From Darksidea phi (Eukaryota; Ascomycota; Dothideomycetes; Pleosporales; Lentitheciaceae), in NCBI GenBank assembly GCA_030770425.1, contig JASJFT010000135.1, positions 59,775 to 123,774 of the forward strand: DNA of 64,000 nucleotides. Reading direction: 5' to 3'. Below are positions 34,239 to 47,505 of this stretch, piece by piece. Within the stretch, counting starts at the first letter, position 1. Each line of letters starts with the position of its first letter. A model generated the notes under the pieces. The model saw nothing but the letters and a program-made list of their open reading frames with translations. It was not told the DNA's origin and searched no databases. Position numbers and translations under genes: made by a program.

Positions 34239-37200
34239 CTATCTCCCCTCTCTAAACCTTCGGCTTAGAGGTTGTTCCGGACCTAGTATTCGGCTATATT
34301 AGCGTTAGCTTAGAATCTTTCCGAGTTATACCTTTCTTCCTCTATAGTTTCTTATAAAACTAAAGAACGTCTTATACTTACTAACCGTATTAGTTATAAT
34401 AGTTCTAAAATATTTCCTTATCCCTAATATAGTAGGCTAGGGGTATCCTACGTTATTTCTCCTAATAAAAGTAAATACTACGAGGCTTATATTCGTATAA
34501 ATATACGAAATTCTTATCGGTTATCTAGGGTTTCTATAGTTAAGTATCTATTTTTAACTATAACTTATATATATAGACTTATATATATTAGGGCGATCCG
34601 TTAACTATTCGTAAGAGAAACTTTAAGCTTAATTATAGGCGGCTAAAAAATATCGTAAGAAACTACTTCGTCGTATAGCTAAATTTAGTTAAGAGCTATT
34701 TAATATATAGGTAAAGGTTTAGCGTTTAAAGAAATAGAAAGAGTTTCTTAATAAGAAGGCGGCTAGGTAGTCTCGTACTCTCGAGGCTAAGCTTAATACT
34801 AAGGAGGCGAAGCTTCGACGGATAGAATAGTAGAAGGATCTAGAGACCTCTCTAGTCGTACTAAACGCTAACTACAGCGTCGTAAATAATATTACTTCTC
34901 TTAATTTATTAAATACCTCTTATTACGCTAAGGGTAGCGCTAGTCTTCTCGACTTACTATAAGGCGAACTTACCTTATCTCTAGGTTTCCTTTAGAATTA
35001 CGGTTTTAGTACTCCGTAAGCTTCTTAGGATAATTAAGGTTATCTTCGAGTTCCTAGATTCGTTCCTATAGTTTTCTATTTTTATCTATTCTCTACTATT
35101 AAATTAGATAGTAGTTTTTCCTATTCCTAACGTTGTTGTCTAGGATTTCTTTTACTTTCTATTCTTTATTATCTTCGCTATATATCTCTACTTCGTATAC
35201 TACTAGTCTAGTATCTTATAGTACTTTTTCTAGTAAGCTAATATAGAATATAGAATAGATTTTTATTTATAGAGGTAGTCTTAGTTAGTAGTTTACGGGT
35301 AAGACTTATTTCTCGATTTCGTAGGGTCCGATCTTAGTATAGTCTAGTTTACTATTAGGTCGTTTACTTTTAATATTTTTTCGTAGTAATTATACCTTTT
35401 CTCCCTCTTTAAAAGCGGGTACTTCCTTTTACTTCTTATTATAGTATTTACTTATTCTACTTTAAAGGAATTCTACGTCTTCCTTAAGCTACTAGTATAT
35501 TCGTAGAATAATTTTCGCCGTTTCTTCTCTATTTTAGCTATAAGACTAAAGTTATCTAGGTTCTTTATATATTTCTAGTTCGATTCCGTAGTTCGTAAAG
35601 AAAGGTATTATCTTTATTATACTATATTATAAACTATTATACGTAAATTACGCTATAGGTAAAAGTATAACCTAATTATTCTAGTAGTAGTTTAGATAAT
35701 ATCTAAGGTATTACTCTACTATTTAGTTTATTCGTTCTATTAGTCCGTCTATTTGCGGATAGTATATAGTTAATATACTATATTTTATTCCTAGTTTAGC
35801 TATAAGGGTTTACTAAAACTTTACTATAAATTTAATATCTCTATCTAAGATAATTTTATCTAGTATTCTATATTTACTAAATATATATCTTAGTAAGGTA
35901 TAGGTAAGTTATTCTACTATATTTCCTTTATCTATATACGGGATAAAGTAAGCGTACTTCATAAACTTATCTACTACTACTAGTATAGTATCGTAGGATA
36001 TTCCTATTATTAGTTCTTTAGAATATAGTAACTACGTAATAAAGTCTATAGTTATAATCTTCTATAGTCCTTCTACGTTTTCTATTAGTTATAGTATTCT
36101 ATAGGGTATATATTTAGTATACTTATTATAGTAATAATCTATATATTCCGCGAGAACTTGGGTAACTAGTTATTATATATATAGAAAGTAGTATATCCTT
36201 ATTAGTTATTTAAGGGTCTTTTTTACTCCTTAGTATTCGTATACTAGTACTTTATAGTATTATCTAATAAATTCTTTTCGTATTACCTTAGATATATAGG
36301 CTTTTTAAAATATATAGATAATTCTATCTTTCTCTTAGATTACTCCTTAAATCTCGTTTCGTTCGTTCGTTACTTTTATAGTAGCTATATAGATCTATTA
36401 GGTCTATTTATTCCCTTTTAATTCGAGTATCGTTTCTCGTATTCCTACTAGCTTAAGGTAATTATAAGTAATCGTTCCGTCCGGCTATAGTTTAAGGATA
36501 GCTATACTAGACTTCTCCGTTCCCTAGTAATCGGGTCTCCTACTAAGCGCGTCTACTTGTTTATTTTCTAATCCTTTAGTATATACGATCTTAACGTCGT
36601 AAGTTATAAGGGTTTATACCTATTATATTTATCTTCTAATTAAAGGTTTATTCGTTAAAAATTCTATTAGATTCTTATAATCCGTATAGATCGTAATAAG
36701 GTATTTTAATCCCTATAAATTAGATCTCTATTCCTTTAGAACTTCGATAATTACTAATAATTCTTTATTATAGATATTATAGTTAAGTTTAGCTAGTAAT
36801 ATCTTCTATAAGAAGTAGTATACTAGTTAAAGGTTATCTTTATCATCTTTCTATAGTAGTACTACCCCTATCATATAGTCTAATATATCTATTTCGATAA
36901 TTAATAGTTCTTTAGGGTTATATATCTTAATTATAGGTTCCTTAGTAAATTATTCTTTAATCTTCTTAAAGGCTTATTAGTATTCTTCCTTCTATTTAAA
37001 AGGCTAGTCCTTTTTAGTAAGCTATATAAGGGGTATCGTCGTTATACTCTATTATAGTATTAATTTTCGATAGAAGTTATAGAATCCTAGGAACGATTAT
37101 AGTTCCTTAAGATTCTTAGGCGTAGGCTATTCTTTAACTTTATTAATCCGTTATAGATCTACTTTAATCTCTCCTAGCCTAATAATAAATCCTAGAAACT

Positions 37201-40200
37201 CTATTTCCTATACGTAGAATTTATATTTTCGTAGGTAAAGGTATAATTATACCTCCTTAAGTATCTATAGAACCTTCTTTATATACTCTTTATATTCTTC
37301 TTCTATTTTAGAGTAGATTAGAATATCGTTAAGGTATACTATTATAAACTAATTAAGATAGTTTTATAAAATATTATTAATTTATTCCTAAAATATCGCG
37401 GGTATATTAATAAGTCTAAAGGGTATTACTTAGTACTCGTATAGTCCTTTCTTAGTCCTAAAAGCTATTTTCTATTCTTCGCCTTCCTTAATTCTAATCT
37501 AATAATACGTATTTCGAATATCTAGTCGCGTAAACTATTTAGCTTTTCTTAGTTAGTCCTATATTTCTAATATTAGAGGTAAGAGGTATTAGTTCTTAAT
37601 TATAATATTATTAAGCGTTTAGTAGTCGATATATAATTATAGTTCTATAGTACCCTTCTTAGGTACGAAAAGAACTAGGTATCCCGTAGATAAGTTTAAG
37701 TATTAAATATATCTTTTTATAAGGTTATCTTTAAGATATTTCGTTATAATCTTTTCTTCTTCCTTAGTTAACTTATAAATTAGTCCGAATCCTAGAGTTT
37801 TCCCTTCTTATAGTAGGATTACGTAGTCCTAGGGCTAGTACTAGGGTAGGCTCTTCTCTAGTTCTATAAATAATTCTTCCTATTTCTTATATCGTTCTAG
37901 AATGTTATTATTTTCTTCTTAGGTTACGCCTAGATTCTATTATAGGAATAGTACTTATTAGTTTATCTATCGAATCTAAGAATTAGCTTCCTAGAGCTAT
38001 AGTATTCCTAAGATTATATCTTAGTCGTCTAATATCTTAATTATATTAAGTATTTTATTTTCTTTCTCCTATCCCTATAGGCCAAGTTTACCTTTAGTTT
38101 CGTATATCGTAGGTTCGTTAAAGGGTTCTCCTTTAATAATATATATAATACTAGGGTATCGTTTCTTTTACTAAGGAATCTTCTTTTTTTAGATAAAGTC
38201 TTTACTAATAAAGTTTTAAGTAGCTCTACTATTAATTAAGGTAGTAATCTTCCTTTCTTAATAGGTTCCTTAGAGGTAGATATAGTCCTATCCCTCTATT
38301 CCTTAAATTCTTATTTTCTTTAGCTAATATTTCGTATTAATCTTGGTCTAGACGTATTTTAGGTATTTATTCTTTAGGTATTCGTACTATAGTCTTCCTA
38401 GAATATAATTTAAGGGTAGTAGTAGCCCTAGTATAATTCGTATATATCCTTTTCGTTATTAATTCTTAGATTATTACTATCTATATACTACTTCTAGTAT
38501 AACTACTTAGGTAATCCTTTTATCGTAATCCTTTACTAGATAGTAGTCATTTTTTCGTTTCGCTCCCTCGTAGAGTCTATATTCCCGTTATATATATAAG
38601 ACCTACGCGATCTTAAAATATACTAGGTATCTTATTTTATACCGTAGGTTATCCTCTAGATTAACCTTATATCTCTAATCGTCGTATTTTATAGAGGTCG
38701 TTCGTACGGGAATCTATCTTTTAACTACCGTATATTATAGTTATTCTTTATTAACCATTCTTATAATATACCGTATTTCTTTCTAAGTCTTTTAGTTAGG
38801 TATAAGGTTTATAATAATAAAGTTCTATTTAACCTATTATTTAAAATCTTTAAATAGTTAGTATATCGGATAAGATCTAGACTATTCCTCGTAGATCTCT
38901 TATATTATTATAGGTATTATAGTTTTTTCTATAAACTATAAGACTTAAGTATAAGTTATATTAAGTTCTAGTACTAGTCCTATTTCTTCTTTAGATAGTC
39001 GAATTATTTATAGGTATCTAGCGTTCTTATATATCGTAACTAGGTTTTTATCTTCTAGTTCTAAGGACTTATTACTATTATTAATTATTTATAATAGTAT
39101 ATCTATAGCGTTATCGAAGTCTTTCTACTTCGTAGATAAGCCTTCCTTAGGTACTTCTTCTTATACTTCTAGCGAGAACGAAACTCTTCTCTAGGACTCC
39201 CGAGTCATAGCTATCTACTATTTCTATAGCTAATAGCTAGTATTTAACTTAGCTTTATAGTACGTCTTATACTAGTTACGTATATAAGTCGTCTAATATA
39301 TAGTATTATATTCTTATATTATAGCTACTCTATCCTTCTTACCCTACTAAGTATATTAAATTTTTTCTTTCTTTAGACCTATCCTATAGTCTTTTACTAG
39401 GTATCCTTATTTTTCGTACTTAAAGTATACTCGCTTCTTGTAAAGCTCTTATTTCTTAAGGTTCTATTTCCCTTTCTTAGGCTCTAGGCTAGCCCCTAGG
39501 ACTATTAGCTCTAATCTATAGTACTTTTCTTCTTTCTTTTTTTTATAGAATCCGACTTTTCCTTTCTTTTCTTAGTTCTATAGGTAGAGGTTATTATCGA
39601 TTCTAATAGCCTATTTAATTATTTTCTATATAGTCTATAGCCTATCTATTCGAATTATTTTATATCGAATATTATCTTTTAGTCCTTCGTAATAGCGTAA
39701 TATAAGGGCTACTTCTCCCTACTATATCTTAGTAGTAAGCTGCTCGAATTTAAACGTATATACGACGGCGGATTTAGTCTACTTAAGACGTACGATTTTT
39801 TATTCTACTAACCTTTCTAAGTCGATATCTTTAAATATAATACGTAACTTATTCTTAAAGTACTTATAACTCGAGAAAATAACTCTAGTTTTATTACTCT
39901 AATAGGTTTTATTAAGTTATAGTCTTTCGTTTAAATAGGTTTCGAACTAAGCGATAGCTCTTCCTACGAACTATACTACTACGAACGATACCTTTAAGGT
40001 TTTATTAGGTAGTCGTACCTTATTAAGGTCGAGATAGATCGCTATATTAGCTAAGAATCCCTTAAGTTTAGATCGTATTCTATCGAACTTTTCTAGTTCT
40101 CTTAACTTTAATAGTTTCCTTACGTATCTCTTTAATTCTTCTATTAACGTCGCGATTTATATCTCTAATACGTCTTCTTATTTCTTAAACGTATACTAGT

Positions 40201-40375
40201 TCTTAATAACTCTTTTAAAGTTTTCCGTAGTTATACTACCTTCTAGGAAACTAAATTCTCGGTAGCTTCCTACTTCTAAGGGTTCGGCCTAAGTTAGCGG
40301 CTACGCCGCTTCGCTTTATCGGGTTCCTTCTCCTACTATTATAGTTAGCTATTCCTACCTACCGGATAGTCAAGG

Positions 40376-40827
40376 TATTAAACAGGGTCTAGGCCTAATA
40401 GGTTATTTAACCTCGTTTAGGGTTTATACTTAAGGTAGGAAAGGAGGAGTAGAAATAAGTAGGTAATAGTTTAATTACGTTAATAGATAAGGATTAATCT
40501 AGATTCGAATTAACTATATAGAAGAAAGATTATCTAGGAGATTCGTAGCTATTATATATTAATTTAGTTTCCTTAGATCTATAGGATCTATAGCTCTATA
40601 CCTTTATAGATCCGCTAATCTATAGATCTATAGATCTATAGAATCTATATTTACTAAGATATATAGATCTATAGATCTATTACGTAACTTCCTAGTAAAG
40701 CCGTTCGTACCAATTATCGTTTATACTATAGTTATAATCGTCGTATTCCGTATTAGAGCTAGTAATAGGTTTAATCTTAGGTAGCTCTTCTTACTATTAT
40801 TCTATAGCGTATATTTGGTTCGTAATA
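40376..40827 (-). repeat. A2 5' LTR
   Basis: 452 bp. On the sense strand, the bases just inside read CCTTGACTATCCGG; this is the less mutated form of the A1 sequence at the same place. Confidence 0.88.
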
Positions 40828-40832
40828 GTAGT

Positions 40833-41070
40833 AGAGCTTATAACCTATAGTTAGAGGGATAAGAGGGAAGGATTAATAGAATAGATAGCTAAAATTAGTT
40901 AAATTAAACTATCTTCTCTATCTATTATATAATAGAATAGATAATAAACTTTAACTAAAGATACTTCTAGATAATAGCTCTTTAAAGTTCGGTCTAATAT
41001 TTTATCGCTTATCTAAGTCTTTAACGCTCGATTAGGAGACTTTCTTTATTACTATATTATATTTTCCTTC
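40833..41070. repeat. Family C repeat segment
   Basis: Matches 55965-56185 (shared landmarks CTATAGTTAGAG, AAGATACTTCTAG and TATTTTATCGCTTAT). The pair flanks the material that splits B4, so it may be part of an LTR or terminal repeat of a third element. Exact ends not determined. Confidence 0.55.
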
Positions 41071-42544
41071 TTAACTAAAAGAGCTTAGCCCTTTTAAGCT
41101 CTACTATTCGATTAAGTAACTTTATATAATACTAGTATATTATTAATAGTAAACCCTACTACTAGTCTATTAAGGGTCCTTCTTTAAGTAATCTCCGTCT
41201 TTAAATAGTCTTTAAGAAGCTATTAGTAGGATTCTTATTTTCCTTCTTCTTAGTAAATAGGCTATAATTTAATTTTAACGCCTCTTTCTTCCTAGGGCCT
41301 TTAATAGTAAGTTAGTATAATTATAAAGATAAGCTCTCTTTAATTAGTTTAATATATTATTATAAAACTAATTAGTTTCTAATCTAGTTCTAGCTTCTTA
41401 ATAGGCTTTCTTATCTCTATATAGCCCTTAAATTCTTACCTAGTAGCCTTATAATAATATTTATAAATAAGTCTTTAAATACTCTTACTTTAACTTCTTT
41501 ATAACTAGTAGTTAGCTAAAATATATATAAAAGGTCCCTCTTAATACTTTCTTAGACTCTTTAATTTTTTTCTTATAACTACTCTTCTTATCTATTAGTC
41601 TAATAGCCTCTTAAGTCTCTAGCTTCTTAGTCTTTAATCTTCTTAGCCTCTAAGTTTCTTACTTCTCCTTCTAGCTATAACTTCTAAGGGTATAACTATT
41701 AATCTATCTATAGATAGTACTACTATAAGTATCTTTAGTAGTAGTAGTAGTAACTAGCGCCCTCCTAACTAGTTCTTAAGTAATAGAAAAGATAATTAAG
41801 AATCTTAACTCTATAACTATTCTTTAATAATAGCTAATACTACTATTCTAGAATAGTATAAGTTTTCTCTCTTTTTAATTAATTATTACCTATATTAACT
41901 TATTAATAGTAACCTTATAGATTAATTAAATTATTAATTAAGCTTTTTAAGTTAACTTTAACTACTACCTTTATAAAATTAAATATTAAAATATCTTTCT
42001 AGGAGCTATTTTATATATTAATACTATCTAATATATAACTTAATATAATCTTATTATTATTAAAGAGATTAACTTTCTTATAAAGGGTAGTATAATAGTC
42101 TATAAGTTCTTTAATTTAGAAACTTAGTAGGGTTTCTATTTATAGAATATTTAGACTAGTATATACTATTATACTACTTAGACTAAAAGTTATAGTAGTA
42201 AGAATAATCTAGTTTATAATTAGTATACTAATCTAAGAACTAGTAAGGTTTAAATTAATTATTAATAAGTTTAATAAAATAAGTAGTTAATAGTCTAAGA
42301 ATTCTATACTAATTATATTATTAATAGGAATTTAAGATTCTATTTTATATTCTATAAGTTATTTTTAATTTTCTTCTCTTATCTTTACCTACTAATCTAT
42401 TAGACTAGATAGTACTAGTACTATATACCTACTTATTAAGATTAATTCTAATAATATTATAAACCTAAATAAGATATAACTATATTATCCTCTCTTTTAA
42501 GCTTCTCTAACTAGCTTTTATATTAATAACTCTTCTTTAAGCTC
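41071..42544. other. Unassigned RIPed DNA
   Basis: About 1.5 kb of CpA-depleted AT-rich sequence between two family C segments; probably the inside of that element. No protein motif could be read. Confidence 0.4.
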
Positions 42545-42735
42545 TTAATTAGACTATTATAATATAGATATACTAGGATTAAGATAAAATATAAGTTATA
42601 CTATAAAGGGCTAATACTAGAATAAGCGGGGGCTATATATATCTAATATAATAAGGTCTAGTAAAGGGAGTATTATAGTTATAGGTATAGTACGTAATAG
42701 ATATAAATAGTTATAGATTAGTACTATAATAATAC
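42545..42735. repeat. Family C repeat segment, other half
   Basis: Matches 55785-55965 (shared TAAGTTATACTATAAAG, GCTAATACTAGAATAAG and TAGTACTATAATA). At 55.8 kb this segment is joined directly to the 40833-type segment; here it is followed by unrelated C-rich sequence. Confidence 0.55.
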
Positions 42736-42929
42736 CCCCCCTCTAAATAGCTATACGTCTTAAATAGTATAAAGAAAGGGGTAGCTTATATAAGCGGGGG
42801 GAGCGCTTATTAAGCTTAGCTTTCTTCCTATTTATAGTAGAACCTAATAGAATACTATAAATAGTATTTAGGAGGGCGGAAGTATAACTAAATAAGGTAA
42901 AAAGATAATAAGATAATATAATAATATAT

Positions 42930-43370
42930 TAACTTATTTGACAATTAGGTTATTAGGTTATAGAGCTAACTATCTAACGAAGGTTATCCTCCTTATATAC
43001 TTCTAGCCAAGAAATCTATTACTAATCTTGATTAGTAATAGAATATTCTAGAATAGCTTAGTAAGTTTTATATAAGTATTAGAAATCAAGTATTTCTAAT
43101 ACTTATTAGTAATACTAACCAATCTAGTAGTTACTAGAACCTTCTAGAACTAAACCGATTACTAATAACTTTATCCTCCAATATCTAGCTCAATATTAGT
43201 CCAATTTAAATGAGCTATACACCATTTTACTCGGAATAACCTATAGAATCTAGCTATAATAATAGCTTAGTAATATAGGCTAAACCTAAATAGGAAATAA
43301 CCTATTAAAGGTTACTTCTTAGGAATTCCTTAATTCCTTACAAATAGCTCTATAAAAAGAAAATTTACTA
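42930..43370. repeat. Patch that escaped RIP inside the RIP block
   Basis: Over about 440 bp CpA and TpG reappear (TTTGACAATTAGG, TAGCCAAGAAATC, CCTCCAATATCTAGCTCAAT, ACACCATTTTAC), at least a dozen sites, while the kilobases around have almost none. A TATA-like CTATAAAAAG lies near 43353. It may be a recent solo LTR or a short unique insert below the size RIP detects. Its ends and any duplication were not found. Confidence 0.6.
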
Positions 43371-46300
43371 ATACTAGTATCTTTTAAATCTATCTTAGGA
43401 TAGATTTATTTAGGTAGTCGATATAGAATTAGTAGACTATATCCTCTTAGTCTTTTAGATCGGACGCTAGTTACTAGATAGTAGAATAGTATTTCTATTT
43501 AACTAAGTATATTAGTTATTATAGGTTCTTATTATAATAGTCTAGTAGGAACTTAAATTCCTATTATTTAATTAGTTCCTCTATTTTATCTTCTTATTTA
43601 AGTATTCTTTCTTTAAGATATTAGAACTTAGCTTAATTTATTATATTTATCTTAGGAGTCCTTAGAAGAAATATTTTAGTTAGAGTTATAAGTTATAGAA
43701 TACTAGAAATATTTTTATAGTTATTAGGAGTTCTAGGGTATATACTTGATTATAAACTTTTAAAACTTTAAATAAATCTACTATCTTATTATCTCCTTTC
43801 TTTATTAATTTATTAGTTTTTATATTTCTCGTATCTATAAAGATCTTATCTCTTATAGTAAATCTTAGTATATCTTTCTACTTCTTATTTATATAGTATT
43901 TATAGTACTTAATAAATTATTTAGTAATAGCTTTTAATTAGGTAATAATATAATTAAATCTATTAGTAATATTATTTACTTTAAAGAATTCTCGTTATTA
44001 AAATAAAGATAAATTTAGTAATATTAATTAGCTAGACTCTACTTTAAGTTTTAAATAGAAGCCGTAATTAATAAAGAATAAGAAGATACTAGTTATTTTA
44101 GAGATAATATTATTTATAGCGAATTCTATAAGAGGGAGTTATTATATCTAGTTATTTTAGTAGAAATTTATAAATATATAAAGATATACTTCGATACTAC
44201 TATTTACTTACTCGATCTAACTATTAATCTTAAGGTAAAATAATAAGAAGTATTTTAGTATAATTCTAAGTCTTATAGATAATTAATTCTAAAATTATAA
44301 TATAAACTTATAAGGTACGTATAGATAGGTAAGTATAGAAATACTAAGGTAGTAAAAGAATTATATTCGGATAAAGATAAGACGAATCCTTAAGAAGATA
44401 TAATAGTAGGACGTAGAACTATATAGGATCTAGTATATAACTATAGTTAGGTTAATAATAATCTAAAAGTCCTCTAGTAGAAGTAGATATAATATAGCCT
44501 TCCTCTTTTTTAAAAGCCGTCTTAGCCCTTATAGAGAGTTATTTACTATAATATATTCTATTAGTCCCCTTATTTCCTTTAGAAAAGTTTATCTAAGTAT
44601 TTATACTCCTAAAAAATCCTATTTTTAAGAAAAAAATAATTTTATAGAGAAGACCTTTTAGATATTTAGTATCTATATTATACCCTACTATCTTAATAGA
44701 GGATTTCTATAGTCTTTCTAGCCTTATAGCTCTTAACCCTAATCTTATAATATATAGTTAGTTTAATTAGAAAGTATATATAACTTAAGTATTAGTCTAT
44801 TATTAGTATATATTTATAACTTTTACCTATTACTATTATAGCTTATAGTTTATATATATTCTTATAGGTCCTTATACTAGTAGTAATAGTATTACTACTT
44901 CCCTTATAGGCGATTTTTAGTAATTTCTATCTAGTAGATATTTACTATCTTTATATAAGAGCTATTTACTAAGTATAATCTTTATAGTTACTTTACTTAC
45001 TTATAATATCTTTATAAAGACTTCGGGACTAGTCTAGAATCTATTTAATTTAATCTTAATATCTATTATAATAGTATAACCTAGTAGTACTTAGTAATTA
45101 CTAGCTACCGCCTATTATAACTTATAATTATATTAAATTACTCGTTTACCTATAGTTCTTTTAGTAAGAGAAATCCTATTTATATCTTTATAGATATTTA
45201 TCTAAGAAATAATAAATTATTATATATTATATCTCTTTAAATACCTTTATTTCTATATTTTAGACTTTTACTAGTAAGTATCTAGGATACTATTAGCTTA
45301 GATATAGAACGGTCTCTTTTAGTATAAATATAAGAAGGTATATCTACTTCTAGATTTCTCTACTTTATTTCTTAATACTCTTAAGATTCTACCCCTTATT
45401 ATAATTACCTCTACTAGTTAGTATAGTAATACTATTCTTTCTAAATATATCTATACTCTTTCTATCTATCTAGAGTCTTAGCCCCCCCTTATATACTATT
45501 AGTATATAAACTACCTTCTTTAGTTTATATAGGAGTTTAATATAGCTAAGCTTTATTAGATTACTTTAAGTAACTAGTACTAGAAGGCTAATATCTATAC
45601 TACCTATAGTAGGTATAAAGCTTATTATTAGACCTACTTAGTAGTATATACTAGTCTTTTCTTCTTTCTACTAATATAGTTCTACTAATAATTTATATAG
45701 ATTAAGTCTACTTTCTATTATTATTTTAATCTTCTTATCTTTATTATTAAGTATACCTAGTATTATAATACCTAAGCTACTCGTAATAATAAGGATATAA
45801 ATTCTAATATATTTAAGAAGGTTTAGTAGAATATATAGTCCTATACTTTTAATATTAATACTAGTTAGAACTAGTATAAGACTAAGTAAAAGTATCTAAT
45901 TAAGGATACTAGTAGTAAGATAGAATTATATTAGGCTATAGTTATAATATATAAACTTAACTTCTAGTACTATTAAATATATTCTACTATCTTTCTAATA
46001 GCTTTCTATACTAATTCCTCTAGTATAGACTAGGTAGCGTTAGCTATCTAGTACCTACTAACTTTATAGCCTCTACTATCTATAAGGCTTACTTTATTAA
46101 GTATAACTTCTTAACTAGTATACCTCTTAGGGTTACTAATCATAAGTATTATTAGTACTATTATAGCCCTAATATTCTTAATAAAAATATTATTAGTAGA
46201 GATATAATATCTATTACCCCTTAGAAGAGGACGCTACGAAGCTTCTTTAGGAACTTCTTATCTAGTATATATAGCTTACTTAGGTCGCCTATAAATTATA

Positions 46301-47072
46301 TAGTACTTAGCTAAGATTTCTAATTATTAGGGTATATAGATAAAATAAATATCTATATTAAAAATCTAGCTTATCGATTTTAATACTATTATTATTAGTT
46401 AGTCTATTTATTATTATAATATATAAAGGCTAACCTTATTAAATTCTTTAAGCCGTAGCTTATTACTAAAGTAAATAGTATTCTTTCTTTAATTAATTAC
46501 TCTACTTATATAGTATCCCTTAAGTAGGATTTTAAAAGTACCTTTTAGTTAGATCTTTTAGTTCTTCCTTTATATTAATATTACTTATATAGTTTATCCC
46601 TTTAGAACTTCTTATATATATTACTATTCCTTTATAAAGTTTATAATACTTTCTTAATAACTTTCTACTTTAGATAACCTAATATTTAATTATCTAGATT
46701 TATCTAATATTCTATAAGAACCTTATTATAATTATTAAGAAAGATCTTAGACTTCTATATACTATTCTTATATAATTAATCTAACTACTTTATAAGAAAG
46801 AGCTTTTTATTATATACTATCTTATATATAAGAATAGCTTCGACTTTATATTAATTACTATTATTAAGCTCTAAATACTATATAGGTCTAGGTCTAAAGT
46901 TTAGATCTTCTTTTAGTTTTATCTATTTCTCTAGAAGAGATATATAGAAGATAGAATATAATTAGAATATTAATAAAGATAGTTTAAACTAGTAGCTTAG
47001 CTTTCTATACTTAGTTTAAATAATAAAGAGTTCTAAGTACTTTATATCTAACTTCTTTAAAGAATACTTAGT
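43371..47072. other. Unassigned RIPed DNA
   Basis: About 3.7 kb of CpA-depleted DNA, different from families A and B and partly GC-richer (for example around 45480 and 46220). No motif could be read safely. Together with 54434-55784 it flanks B2, so both may be halves of one older element. Confidence 0.4.
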
Positions 47073-47505
47073 TATTATACGTTATACGTACCTTTATATA
47101 GAATCTAAGTTAGAACTAATAGAATATTTATTATACTATTAGTTTCTAATAGGTTAAGATTAAGTTAATAAATTCTATTATTAGAATAACTACTTAGGAA
47201 AGATCTAATCTTATTCGTAAGTATTAGATAAAGAACTAAAGATTAACTATAAAGAATTAAGATAAAAACTTAAGAGATTCTTTACTCTTTTATATCTATT
47301 CTACTTTATCTTACTTTACTTACTCTATTCGCTAAGATATAGATTAAGTAGATTATTATTAGTTATATTTTATTTACTCTATTTACTAAGATATAAATTA
47401 AGTAGATTATTATTATATAATATTAAATTACTAACTAAGCCCTTATCTTAACTTTTAATCTTCTTAGAATATTCTATATCCTATAGTTTATATAAGATTA
47501 TAATA
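47073..47505 (-). repeat. B2 3' LTR
   Basis: 433 bp, followed inward by the pyrimidine-rich CTTATTTCCCTCTTT that is the polypurine tract on the element's strand. Confidence 0.85.

Larger units (their letters stand above)
33787..40827 (-). mobile_element. Family A LTR retrotransposon, copy A2, 7041 bp
   Basis: LTRs of 452 bp at 33787-34238 and 40376-40827, with target duplication GTAGT at 33782-33786 and 40828-40832. Minus strand, colinear with A1. The knuckle relic reads FKYEK, stop, GYLVKDYR near 39395-39435, and the RT motif near 37322-37336 reads YLNDI, one step less mutated than A1's YLNN. A few CpA sites survive (for example near 36842, 38541 and 40368). Both facts suggest A2 was RIPed less or is younger than A1. 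Confidence 0.92.
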
